DNA from: Morchella semilibera
Lineage: Eukaryota > Ascomycota > Pezizomycetes > Pezizales > Morchellaceae
Direction: 5' to 3'
Length of the DNA: 64,000 nt
Assembly (NCBI GenBank): GCA_009192285.1
Contig: WBVU01000017.1
Span: 930,001-994,000, forward strand
The notes under the pieces were generated by a model. It saw only the letters and a list, made by a program, of their open reading frames with translations, made no database searches and was not told where the DNA came from. The translations under genes were made by a program, and so were the position numbers. This document shows positions 12,108 through 22,196 of the stretch, in pieces (the stretch's first letter is position 1; the number at the start of each line of letters is the position of its first letter).

Positions 12108-13507
12108 CTAGTTCTCGAATCCGGGCCTCCAGCAGTCATTTTGGCGGGGTTTATATCGGGTTTATCTTTGTGCAGCCCATCCAGGCGGTGTTTGTGAATA
12201 CCAGTATATCATGGGAGAGATTGGTCTCCATAGCTGACGGTTCAAAGGAGGGTAGGAGCAGCGTACTGGACAGTGGCAGGCCATCCCCGCCGATTATCTT
12301 AGGGACGACTTGTTGGAGACTGGAGATGTTCTAAGCTTAGAAAGGGAATGCCTGTGACCATCACTCCCTGTGTTTTTCTTTGTGGGTGCTGAATCTTGAG
12401 ACCTCTCATCGAATTATATATGCTTGTCGACTTAAAAAGCTCTAACAGGTGAAGAAAGCTGCCGATTTGAATAGCCATTAAATGGTTTCGTTGTTGCTGA
12501 TTTTTGCTTCTATGGTTTGAAAGTGTAGGAATTGTATCAATGGTAATGAATGGAGAGAGTGAGTCTGGCAACAATCACGTGATATACCGAGTGACGATTT
12601 ATGAACATGTCACAAAGATTCTTGACTTGAATAAGCACTGTATTTAATAAGCACATGTATACAACCCCCTAAAAATTTCTAAACTGACTAAGTTTGATTG
12701 AAATACTAACATTTAAAGCGCCCAATATTTTCCCTTCATACACTTCACTAGGACTCTGAAACCACTTAATGTGGCTGAAGGGAGTAAAAATTTAACAATG
12801 ACACTTCTTATAAGATTTTATATGTAGTTGAAGCTCAGAGTCTACGACCTCGTGTCACTTCCTGTTGCAATGAGATGTAGTACGTACAATAGGATAGTGT
12901 GGGTTTAAACGAAAACAGCCGCACAAAGTCAGCCGATGAAATATGTGTCATCAAACTCTAAAGATACGCACCAGTTGCGACTAATTCTCAGAAAGGGACG
13001 GTTCATAGTAGAGCTACACCGGCTGTGCAAATTTGTAGAAACAAGTTTGGGTCAGGATAAAGATTTTAAGGGTCGGGGTGGCACCTTCTTCTGAAAGTGC
13101 AGTTTCTGTGCGTACAGTACCATGCCCCAATTTTTATGAGCTAAGTTGTGTCCACTGGAGCCACTCCATCCCATAACGGAGGAGCATATGCGGGAGCAGA
13201 CTTATAGAGAGTGACACATTGCACGCGAAAAAGGTCTCAGGGTGAGCGAAGGCAGTAGCCCTTTATGTCTTCTGATATTGAGGTTAACAATTCGGAGTAA
13301 AAGAATTAATTTTGGAATCATAATTAGGAGGAAGCTACACATCTTGGAACGAGAAAAGTATTGTGAATCACAGACAGCAGAAGCGCCCGCCAGCAAACCC
13401 ATAAAGCCCCTTCGCTTTCACAACCCGTAAAAGAAGAGTATACGCCCCGAAGCCAAAATCTCACCAACCCATTGTCTATGTTCAACCAATATAAATTACA
13501 ACCTTAT
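12108..13507. other. Spacer, possible upstream exons of the membrane-protein gene
   Basis: Minus-strand reading at about 12170-12290 gives short ectodomain-like stretches, including YWYSQTPPGWAAQ, which could be 5' exons of the gene to the left. Between about 12600 and 13500 I see only AT-rich non-coding sequence. Confidence 0.35.
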
Positions 13508-13969
13508 CTATACCGCCGGAGCTGTCGGCGCTGTAGATCCCTCCACTGCCTTACCCTTCTTTCGGGCCTTCAACTTCCTAGCCTTCCTATCCCTCTTTTT
13601 CAGGGTTGTCATTCCCGACTTCGCCACCTCTGCGTACCGTGCGTAAAAGGCTTCTAGTTGCTCAGCATCTACTTCGGTGGAGAATTTGAGCTTCTGCTCC
13701 TTCTGACCATTGGTAGCGCGAATGAGGAGCTTAAGGGGCGCGTCGGGATCTGTAGGTGCGGCGGGGGTTTTCGGGTCTTCTGGGGTAGGGAGGAGCACTT
13801 TCTGCGTAATGAAAACAGAGCTTTTCTCTTTTGCGGAGGTGGAGGTAAGTAGGGTGGTCAATCTCGCGAAGAACTATACGCGGGGCTGGTTAGTGGTTGC
13901 CTCTAATCGGATGGGTTGCAAGGGGAAATGCCGTACTTCATCGTTGGGAAGCCGTCCTAGAGTTTCCAT
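13508..13969 (-). CDS. srp14: Signal recognition particle subunit SRP14
   Basis: Two exons, 13969-13937 (11 codons) and 13873-13508, are joined by a 63-base intron (donor GTACGG, branch ACTAAC, acceptor GTATAG). They give about 132 residues. The join restores the SRP14 start LPNDEFFARLTTLL. Matching motifs follow: SVFITQK, then LLIRATNGQ, FYARYAEVAKSGM and a highly basic end TLKKRDRKARKLKARKKGK. Family knowledge: SRP14 forms part of the Alu domain of the signal recognition particle, which slows translation while ribosomes are delivered to the ER. The Pro/Ala-rich insert between the first and second strands (residues about 36-52) is usual for fungal forms. The short first exon decides the start and is supported by phase and by homology. 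Confidence 0.92.
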
Positions 13970-15616
13970 GGCGTTCGTGTATACGTCGGATGTAATTTCT
14001 GAGGCGAGAAGCGTGAATTGACTATTAGCTTCAGCTGTGGGGAATCGTTGGGGATTGAGAGGGTTGAGGTGACGTTCAATGAAGGTTATCGTTATCTTAT
14101 CTTTTAATCTAATCTTACATTAGCTAGCCCCTACTGGCTAGAGGATCAACCCCACTGACCTGGTCCTTCGTAATATCACTGCCCGGCCACATCCTCTGCC
14201 CAATACCTATTACTAGGAAATAGTTGCGCGAGTTGAACAGAAAGCCGAACAGGCTACAGAAAGTTTTTGGACTTGCATCGTTCAACAAATAAACTGTGCA
14301 GGGCTTTTTGTCCTTCCTGCCCAGCTTGTCACGGTGTTATTTTTGTGCGTGACATGGACCCACTCCTCTCCCAATTTTCGATTTTGAAATCCACAAGCCT
14401 TCTGTGCCAAGCAAGCGCAGCGGGCCATTACACAGCTGATCTTGCAGCTAAAAGACTCTAATGACTAAGTTATACTCGAACAACAGGCTGGTGGGTTGGA
14501 GATGCTAGCAAAAGGATATTTGTTGCTGCTGTGGACCTATATTATGCTCGCTTCAAGTAATCGCTAATATCTGGGTTCTCCACATGCCGCTCGAGGCCTC
14601 CTAACGTCAGCATTTCGCTTCATTAATGTTTTTTTTTTCGCTTCATTAATGTTACACGGGCACGTAATATGGCCGAGACACAGGCTATCACTCGCCTTGG
14701 GACGTATCCAGCAATATCTAAACGTTCAAGTGCTGTGGCACATTTAATATCAGGTCACAAACGATAGGTAGGTGCTTTTGGTTTCTCTTAGGAGCAAGTT
14801 AGTACTATATCCTAAGTGTGTAGTGGGCAAACAACGGTAGTGGAGAGTTCTTGGATCGATCGTGAGATCTCCCTGCAGATATCACTATCCAGGACCAGGA
14901 GCCAGATCTTCATGATGTATGGGGGGGATAAAAGAACCAAAGACTCAACAACTTTAACGATAACGTTTAAACCGTGGAATATTATGGTTGGTTCTATCTA
15001 CTGCAACCTTCCTGCAGCTCGCCACTCTTCGCTTAGCTGCCCATTTAAAAGCGGCCTTTATGTGCAAGAAAGGATAGGCCCGCTGTCTTTGGCGGTTGTG
15101 ATTCCTGTTCTGTGCAGTGGTCCAAAAAACATACTGAAGATAAAACTACATATGTACATGTTGCTGTAGCCTGCTGGACTACATCCTCAAGCCAAGATCC
15201 AAATACAAGGCTGCGTCCTCCTCAACAATATCGTCTCTCCTGATAATAGACAGTAACATCCGTTTCATTTCAGTCTTCATTACATTACTATTGTCCCCCA
15301 ATAACTTGCCGTGCGTTAACATTGTGTCGCCATCTTCACGGAAATACGCATGTTTCACCATCTTTCACCGCCGGGCGACTGCTCATGCCAACACCCGCAA
15401 AATGAAAAATGAAGCGAAGATGGCACTGTGAGTTGCATACCCCTAATAACTTCCAAGGCCTAAGGCAGACTCGGATGAATATGGCACGAAGGCGGGTTTA
15501 TTTAGTTCCAAGGGTTCCCTTAACCATCCATTGGCCCTTCAACCTGTTCTTCGAAGAGAGAAAAAAAGCTTATTGCGGTTACATTGCTCCTATCTTCAAA
15601 TTGAGAAGCCAAAAAC
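13970..15616. other. Intergenic spacer
   Basis: No supported gene. A 15-base sequence CGCTTCATTAATGTT occurs twice in tandem around a T-run at about 14616-14652. A minus-strand open stretch at 15179-15361 (60 residues, acidic, ending LYLDLGLRM) has no recognisable relatives or splice context and is not called. Confidence 0.45.
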
Positions 15617-16263
15617 ATGCTAATGTCCTCACTCCTACTCGTTAAAATCAGCCTGATCATTTTCACCCTAAATTTCACCCCGTGCGGCAGCAACGTTGCT
15701 TATAGGACAAACGATACCGATTACCATGCGGAGAACTGCTATGAAACAACTCCGGAATGCGTTGAAAGCTTTGATACAATGGTGGTTTGCGGGGTGAAAA
15801 TACAGAACCCGATCAGTGCATATTTAGACACATCATTCTTTACAGCTACACAGTTAGAGTGCCTGTGCACAACACGTGGATATTCAAGGAATGCGGTAAT
15901 GTACGTCCACATGTCGCCTTTGAACTTTGACTACACATTTTACAAGGTGGTCAGTGCCTAACATTTCATGAAAACAGTTGTGCAGATTGTTTTGGATATA
16001 AACCAAAAGGATGGTCAGAATGGTGCGCAAAACCGGACACAAAACCAAAACAGCTTTCGATGGGTATGGTTATTGGGGCTACAATAGGCGGGTGCTTCAT
16101 AGCTTCCGGGCTTGCATTTACAATATACGTGTGTGCGCGGAAAAGGAGACAGACAAGCCGACAAAAGAGGGGTAAAACGGCGGTCGATAGGGAAGGGGTA
16201 ATAAGTAACCAAGGCTCATCTATTGAACTGGATGGAAGTGATAGTCGAGAAGAGTTGTGGTAG
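15617..16263 (+). CDS. Secreted-type Cys-rich single-pass membrane protein
   Basis: Two exons, 15617-15895 and 15955-16263, are separated by a 59-base intron (GTAATG...GGTCAG) and give 195 residues. The first 20 residues form a signal peptide (MLMSSLLLVKISLIIFTLNF). The ectodomain to about residue 128 holds eleven cysteines (C23, C41, C48, C58, C82, C84, C94, C102, C105, C117 and others), including CLC and CADC. A membrane helix spans about 131-153 (VIGATIGGCFIASGLAFTIY), followed by a basic stop ARKRRQTSRQKRG and a short acidic tail. The intron removes a stop and brings four more cysteines into frame, which supports it. I do not recognise the domain; the pattern is not a clear CFEM or WSC. 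A cell-surface receptor or adhesion role is only inferred. Confidence 0.7.
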
Positions 16264-16630
16264 TATGAGTCTGAGTTTGTTGCGTAACGTTCATCTTTAG
16301 CGTAGAACACATAAACTTCATGTGGTATATTTTTTGGGCGGGGAACCGAGTCTAAAGCAATAAATCTATTAATAAATTCCCGTAGTGACTTGTTCACTAC
16401 CTAGAATATTGTGCCTTATATGAACCCCCGCCCATCTTGGTGCCATGGCCCCAGGCTTCCTACTGGCAGTCCAGTAATTGGTCGTGCTTGATTTTGTCTT
16501 TCCTATTCCTGCTATTCATCTTTCGGTAAACCGGCACCGAGAGCACAGCCGCGATGGCAGTTCTACTTATTGTGGTTTCGTTGTATTAGTGTACGCCTTT
16601 CTACATGCTCCGATGCTGCTCGAACGATGC
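16264..16630. other. Short spacer
   Basis: 3' flank of the plus-strand Cys-rich membrane-protein gene and of the minus-strand Cys-rich fragment that follows. No feature is recognised. Confidence 0.4.
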
Positions 16631-16906
16631 CTACCTTTTCCAAAACAATTTATCACAGAGCGTATCTGAAGAAATGGCATGTATATGACAGGGTGTAGGA
16701 TTCCATCTGTGGCAGATTGTACCAGTGTCTACACTCCCGTACCCATAGGCACAATACATCTGTAAGGTCCCGTTATTGATACACACGCTAGCATGGGAAA
16801 TTTGCCCCGGTGCACACCCTAGCTCATGCCGCATGAGGTCGAAGCTACTCGGGAACCCTGTTCCATCAAGGAAGACAAATGATGTAAGAAGATACCGAAG
16901 GCGTGA
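16631..16906 (-). CDS. Cys-rich exon or gene fragment
   Basis: An open minus-strand stretch ends at 16631 and reads back to about 16906 without a stop. It encodes FLDGTGFPSSFDLMRHELGC, then APGQISHASVCINNGTLQMY, then GTICHRWNPTPC. Eight or so regularly spaced cysteines, aromatic residues and no low complexity make it look like a secreted ectodomain. An AACAG acceptor lies just before GFPSS. No signal peptide or membrane helix is attached, and the 5' exon is not found; the overlapping minus-strand frame up to 17102 also contains cysteines. It could be an unresolved multi-exon gene or a decayed one. No family is recognised. Confidence 0.3.
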   Translation of the reverse strand, partial: SRLRYLLTSFVFLDGTGFPSSFDLMRHELGCAPGQISHASVCINNGTLQMYCAYGYGSVDTGTICHRWNPTPCHIHAISSDTLCDKLFWKR

Positions 16907-18511
16907 TTATAGCAGGGTACTGCACAAGAGGCCAATTGGCGGAGATAGAGCCATTGGGGCTGGAGAAATCAATAAGGGAGATAGGCCGCAAGCGGGCATT
17001 AATTGTAACTGGAGGAGCACAAAGGGAGGTTGGCTGTCCTAGTACGGTGGTATGTCGGAGATGGGTGTAGCAATGTGTAAGACATACCGTAGCCTCTTTC
17101 AAGCTAGGCTCGAGGTGGGTATCATGGGGCTTGGTCTATGGAGAACGTAGATTTTAGGGAATTACTTGTAGTTCTTGAAACTGCATTCATGGCGAGAATC
17201 CTGGAGTCTCACTAATCCAACCAAGATATCGGACTTGTCTTACCTTAATGAAGGCGCTCTCCATAGCCCATTGCATCGGTTCTTCTAATTTATTATGAGC
17301 TGTATATATTAACGTATAGAGACCATACCTACAGTATCTGGTTTATGTAACTTCTAATCATAACATATAGAGAATCGCGCTCAGGAAAACTTGTTTAATC
17401 ATGAAGTTTCATAGAAGCTCCCTAATACTTTGATAGGTTCACTGGAGGATAACGGTGAGTGTGGTGATAAACATAGCTAAATAGAACCAAGTGCTCAACG
17501 TCCGACCAATTCTTTCTCAGGTATCTTTGAAGACGAGTTCTGCTGAACACATACATGTAGCCATTAGATCGTATATACATGTACTACATGTAGTGGGTCA
17601 TGTAGATAAGTATGTATGTCATACGCATATATTGTAGGGTGACAAAAGTTTCCGTGATTCTGTAAAAGAGTGGTTCATGAACCAACTATAACTTGGCGGC
17701 CACAAGAGATATCAAGGAGATATTAGTATTATTAGAGAGTTCAAGGTCAATAGAACATAGTATCTAGGCTGATGTCCCTATTACTTTTAGGCTGGTTGCT
17801 ATGCAGAAGTCACGAGAACTTTTGTCACCTTACAATATGCAATACATTTATGTATCCGCGACGATCGAGGGAACATGGGCATGATACTCGTTTCTTGTAC
17901 AAAGAAATTTTGAGGGATATTCTGTGATTGAGGTACTTACAAATGAAAGTATCGCTGTATACATGTATAGCGGGTGATCTCAACACACTCAGAACGAAAC
18001 CTCAACGTAACTAGAATTAGGGGGTGAGATATTTAGAAAGTAAGGGGCATAAGGCTTTTTTCAAAAAGCTGATAGGTAGCATTAAATAATTAAGAGTTAC
18101 TCTAGTGAACCTCTTGAGTAGGTCAAGTAAGAAGGTCACGTCACCATTAGGTGCATTATTTTGAGGATATCTGGCTGTCTTTGTCGGTGGAGATCATGAG
18201 AGAGAATCTGATACCACCTCTGGTACGCTCCCGCGCGTAGAGGAGGGAGAAAGGAGAGTGAAATTGGGAGCAGAAGATCAACCATGTCCCCGTTGAGAGT
18301 AAGATGGCACAGAATAGGACTCTGAAGAGCCAAAACGTGCAACTGATATTGACCTATTTCTAGAGGGGATATTGGCACGTATACCAGAGGCTCTTACATG
18401 CCACCATACTGGAGCTGGGGCTTGGTACTGGCTGGCCGGACTCTCATACCCGAAGGACTTCTAGCTCTGGGCTTAGAGTTTGAGAATATCGCCAGAGGGT
18501 CTTTTGCTCAG
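16907..18511. other. Intergenic spacer
   Basis: No gene I can support. Four or so TACATGTA palindromes are clustered at 17552-17592 and near 17960. A minus-strand open stretch at 18136-18378 could be a C-terminal exon of the hydrophobic gene next to it, but nothing shows this directly. Confidence 0.4.
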
Positions 18512-18733
18512 CTAAAGTAGCTGTTGTGTGGTTTCATTGAAATCTCTATTCTTGCTGGCCAAGTCTAATTGATTTGGGACAAAATTTGTTTCTTCAAGCA
18601 CATAAAGCGGGATGGTATTGATCAAATTGTTTCTCCGCTGACAGATATACACAATATAGATAAAGGACAGAGGAAAGAGAAAGATTGGACAGTATGACAA
18701 GTGATCAAGAGTCGCCTGTTTGGCCCCATACAC
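18512..18733 (-). CDS. Possible exon with one membrane helix
   Basis: The open stretch encodes a hydrophobic helix (CPIFLFPLSFIYIVYIC) followed at once by QRRNN and a polar tail ending NRDFNETTQQLL. This is the helix-plus-basic-stop layout of the other membrane proteins in this region. The first codon is GTG, not ATG, so if real this must be an internal exon. No ectodomain exon was found. It may be a remnant. Confidence 0.25.
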   Translation of the reverse strand: MYGAKQATLDHLSYCPIFLFPLSFIYIVYICQRRNNLINTIPLYVLEETNFVPNQLDLASKNRDFNETTQQLL

Positions 18734-19163
18734 TCTTAAGTTTTCGGTAGGAAAAATTGCCTCTTTTTCTCACTCGATAGCTATGATGGGCACGGTAGGG
18801 AAAGACATATATGGCCCGACTGATATCCAGGAAACATGCCACCCTTAATCAGAGCGCAGGGTATGAAACTCGAGGTAAGCGATCCTCAGTTAGTAAGAAG
18901 AGAACCAAGTCATTAATATCTAGGTGAGAGGACTGGCTCCGAGTGAGCTGATACCAAATATGACAAGAAATCCCAAGGAGACCAAAACACCACATCTAGT
19001 ACCCTGACAATCCTTCTAAACCCGATCGTATACAACCCTACTATATTCATTAGTCAAAAATTCATCTAAAGATTGAATCAAGATGATCAACAAACCCTGA
19101 ACTTCCAGGCAACTTCTATTAACATCGATGGTGCCGCATGAAGGATTGCTTCCCGCTCAATTC
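18734..19163. other. Short spacer
   Basis: No recognised feature. Reading frames are closed on both strands apart from fragments. Confidence 0.4.
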
Positions 19164-19355
19164 TTAACCTCTGGGGGGTTCGATAACAAGATGGACAGGT
19201 TGACAAGCTTGCATCTCTGCATCCTGGTTGTTTCTTTGTCTCATGATGCTCAAAGCCGCACAGGTACCGAGGCCGATCATAGCTCCCCAAATGATCAAGA
19301 TGATGAGAATGATGAAGATGCTGACAATGAGAATGATAATGTGGTTTCCGAGCAT
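19164..19355 (-). CDS. Possible small membrane protein
   Basis: This 63-residue reading frame starts with ATG. Residues 4-35 form a very hydrophobic Ile/Leu-rich helix (HIIILIVSIFIILIILIIWG then AMIGLGTCAA). A basic segment MRQRNNQ and a short tail ending VIEPPRG follow. The segment RQRNNQ resembles the CQRRNN of the candidate 0.5 kb to the left, which hints at a shared origin. A GTTAAG donor just before the stop leaves room for more exons. It could be a genuine short gene, an exon, or chance from an AATGATGATGA-like repeat on the other strand (about 19287-19345). Confidence 0.3.
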   Translation of the reverse strand: MLGNHIIILIVSIFIILIILIIWGAMIGLGTCAALSIMRQRNNQDAEMQACQPVHLVIEPPRG

Positions 19356-21006
19356 TATGATTGAACAAAGAGGGTGGTAGTAGTGGGTTATTTGTTAAAC
19401 TGTCAAGGATATCCGAGGACCGAGTGCGTGTTGCAGTGGTTTTAGTGCTGGAATGGTGGGATGGTGGGGTCGTGGAAGGTCACTGTGAGCGGTGTTGCTG
19501 CGCAGCTAAGTGTGCATGTGCCACTGACAGCAAGTTATGCTGTGCACCTGAGGCTCTGCGCGACGAGGCTCCGGAGTATTGGGGCCTTGGAGGTCAAACC
19601 TACAAGCATCAGGTGCTAGCTCCTACACCATTGGTCTCTTCGATTATCAGTTCTCTACGGATTATTATCTACTTCAACCCGCACATTCGGCATGCAAGAT
19701 CAGCGTGAGCGAGTGATATTCTATGAAGAGCTTGTTCCTTCCCTTACTACTAAGTTTTGTCTAGAAGGATATCATTCCAAGCGGTTTTCACACTTAAAAT
19801 GGTCGAGTTATTGAGCTCAGGCATCAAAATCCAGACTTGAATTCCTACGGCAGGAGCTTCCTAGATGACGCTACATAACCTCACAATCACGAGCGAGTGA
19901 GCTAGAAGGAGATTTCTATATATGGAGGGACGCGCCCTAGGGATGTTGGCTATAAAAAAAAACTGGATACATGTACTCATCAACCTCAGAGGGTCAGTCA
20001 GGCTCGGAGAAGCAATCTAAGGAATTTGGGGGGTTAGATAAAGTGTGCTGTATATGAAGCCACCGGGCTAAAACAGCTATATTCTGTTTTGAAGAAGGAC
20101 GAGACTCATCAGAAGACAAAGAGGGTCTGTAGGAATGAAGAATGGTGCCTAGAGCTTGTATCAAACGACTCGATTAGCTGAAATATATGTATGGTCTTTC
20201 GTTAGTGATCTGGATTCGTCGTCACCCGAAGCGACTAAAATGAAGTGTGAAGGCGCTATATGGCATGTGTCTGTAGCTCTAAGCGATTATATATATGACC
20301 GTTCACCCCGATGGTATTTATAACACAAAATAAGATTATTCATACATGTATGTAGGTTGTATGTGTATGGTAAAGCTACTAGTTTTTAATCAATATATTG
20401 TAGGCATCGGAGCTCATTATATATGATAGAAACAGAACTTTGGAGAGCCTCTGTGTTTAGGTTTATGCTACAACCGGTTTAGATGAGCGGATGGTTTTGG
20501 TCCCAAGTAGCCAAGAGAGCAGTTCTCAATTCAAAGTAAAGCGAAGTCCACAATAAGCCGCCGTCTACCAATTCAATCCCGCCTCTCTTACTTACCTTTA
20601 GGCCACTTCCAGTCCCCCTCTAGTCTTTTCTCTCCTCTTAATCCCATTTGCTCCTCCGCTCCTTCTCCTTCTCACATCCCACCCACTGTTTCATCTCGTA
20701 TCTGTCTAGTATCTCATCCACTCTTTCATTTCCTTCTCTCATTTTCTTCTCTCATTTTCTTCTCTCATCTTCCCCACTTCTTTCCTCATCCGCCCCATTA
20801 AACGGAATCATTTACTTCAAGTCCATTCCTTAAACAAACTTTTGCCAAAGGCCACAATCTTTACATAACAGGTATTTTAACCCAACCACCAGAATTCAAC
20901 GGCCTTCCCCCGTTCCCCTCTAACTATGTTTTTACCTTGTTTTATCTTCACTGCTCCCGTTTAATGATTCTTGTTAAGGCTACCACTGACACCTCTAGGA
21001 TTAGAA
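19356..21006. other. Spacer and upstream region of the small membrane-protein gene
   Basis: The segment 20560-20830 is strongly pyrimidine-rich (repeated CTCTCATTTTCTT units at 20724-20768). This is typical of a fungal promoter or 5' leader for the gene starting at 21007. TACATGTA occurs near 19968 and 20345. No other gene is supported. Confidence 0.5.
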
Positions 21007-21503
21007 ATGGCACCACTACCCCCTACCTACCAAAACCCAGCCATCGAACCCAGTCCAAAACTCGTTTCCAGTGGCCTGGCTTTCGTCTTTGTCTTTGTTG
21101 GACTGTTTTCCATCACCTGCATCGCGAGTACCATCTACTTTTATTTCATCAGGTGCAAGAACTGGAACGAGTTCAGAATCAAGGTCAAAAAACAATGGAG
21201 AAACGTCAAGTTGTTTTTCTGCTGCAAGTATGTCAGACATGTAAGCATGCCTCCGCCACCCCTTCCCATCCTATTTGATCTTATCTGCGGGGGGGGGGGG
21301 GGGCTTGAGCAACTAGCTAACATAGCTAACATACCCAATTCCCGTAGCCTAGTCACCCGGAGAACGACTGCCATCTCTTCACCGGACCTGACCCGCTGTC
21401 GGGAAGGCCGAACTGGGCTGCCCAAAACCCCTCCGGCAACGCCCCGGGCGAGAATGAGAACAGGGACAGAATGGTTAGGGCGGGTATCACCATGACCAGG
21501 TGA
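21007..21503 (+). CDS. Small single-pass membrane protein
   Basis: Two exons, 21007-21240 and 21348-21503, give 129 residues. The intron starts GTAAGC, has GCTAACATAG-like branch sites, ends CCCGTAG and contains a G15 run at 21289-21303. The start has a good context (GAAATGGC) after a pyrimidine-rich leader. The N-terminus is short and Pro-rich (MAPLPPTYQNPAIEPSPK). One membrane helix covers about residues 22-48 (LAFVFVFVGLFSITCIASTI). A basic amphipathic segment (KNWNEFRIKVKKQWRNVKLF) and CCK follow, then a polar C-terminus. No signal peptide is visible, so type III insertion is likely. The family is not recognised. The Cys-Cys beside the basic stretch could be a lipid-modification site (inference). 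Confidence 0.72.
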
Positions 21504-22196
21504 ATATGCGGCATCATGTGGGATATATCTCCTCGCTCTCTAACTAGGGTTAATGGGAGGCTGGGCACTATAATTTTCATTTTCTGCCTTTCCTTTAACG
21601 GGAGCTTTGCAATTCGCTAGCCGTTGGCGTCAATATTATATGGAATTTCTTTGTGTATCTCGAGTAGCCTCATGTGAGGCTGCTATTATGGCTGATAGTA
21701 ATGAGACATCAACCATTCTCCGTTGCAAGTGTTGAAGTGTTCTTTTTTCCTCAGGGGTCTGTTAGCACCTGAGCATGTAAAGGGTAGAGAGGTCTTCGTG
21801 CATACACATGCAATTAGGCTCATTGGATAACGGGACCCGTTGCCAAGTTGGTTATTAGAAGGCTCTATTGCCCTATATATTAGTGAAGGGAGTCGCTTGG
21901 TGGATATTAGGGAAGTAGATCATGGAATATCACTCGGTGGGCAACAACTATCTTCTTATTGATTGATTGATTGATATTTCATATATGCACCCTATCTTCT
22001 CTTAAAGCATCCATATTAACCCTATATACAAGTAAAAAAAATGGACTAGGATCCAAAATTTATCTACTTGAACTAAATCTCACGATAAGGGATAAAAGGA
22101 ACTTATTCAAACATTTATTCAAATATATATGAGGGAAAACATCGTGTAGACCTTTTCCCATTGTACTCTACCCGCCCCCACCCCCACCCTCCCCCT
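21504..22196. other. Intergenic spacer
   Basis: 3' flanks of the membrane-protein gene and of the large minus-strand RRM gene, which converge here. A GATT tetranucleotide repeat lies at about 21960-21974. No gene is seen. Confidence 0.5.

Noticed and set aside
19361-19708. Plus-strand Cys-rich open frame (CCCAAKCACATDSKLCC)
   Set aside because: No signal peptide or splice context, and the cysteines come from one TGT/TGC-rich patch. It also lies just upstream of, and antisense to, a hydrophobic minus-strand candidate.
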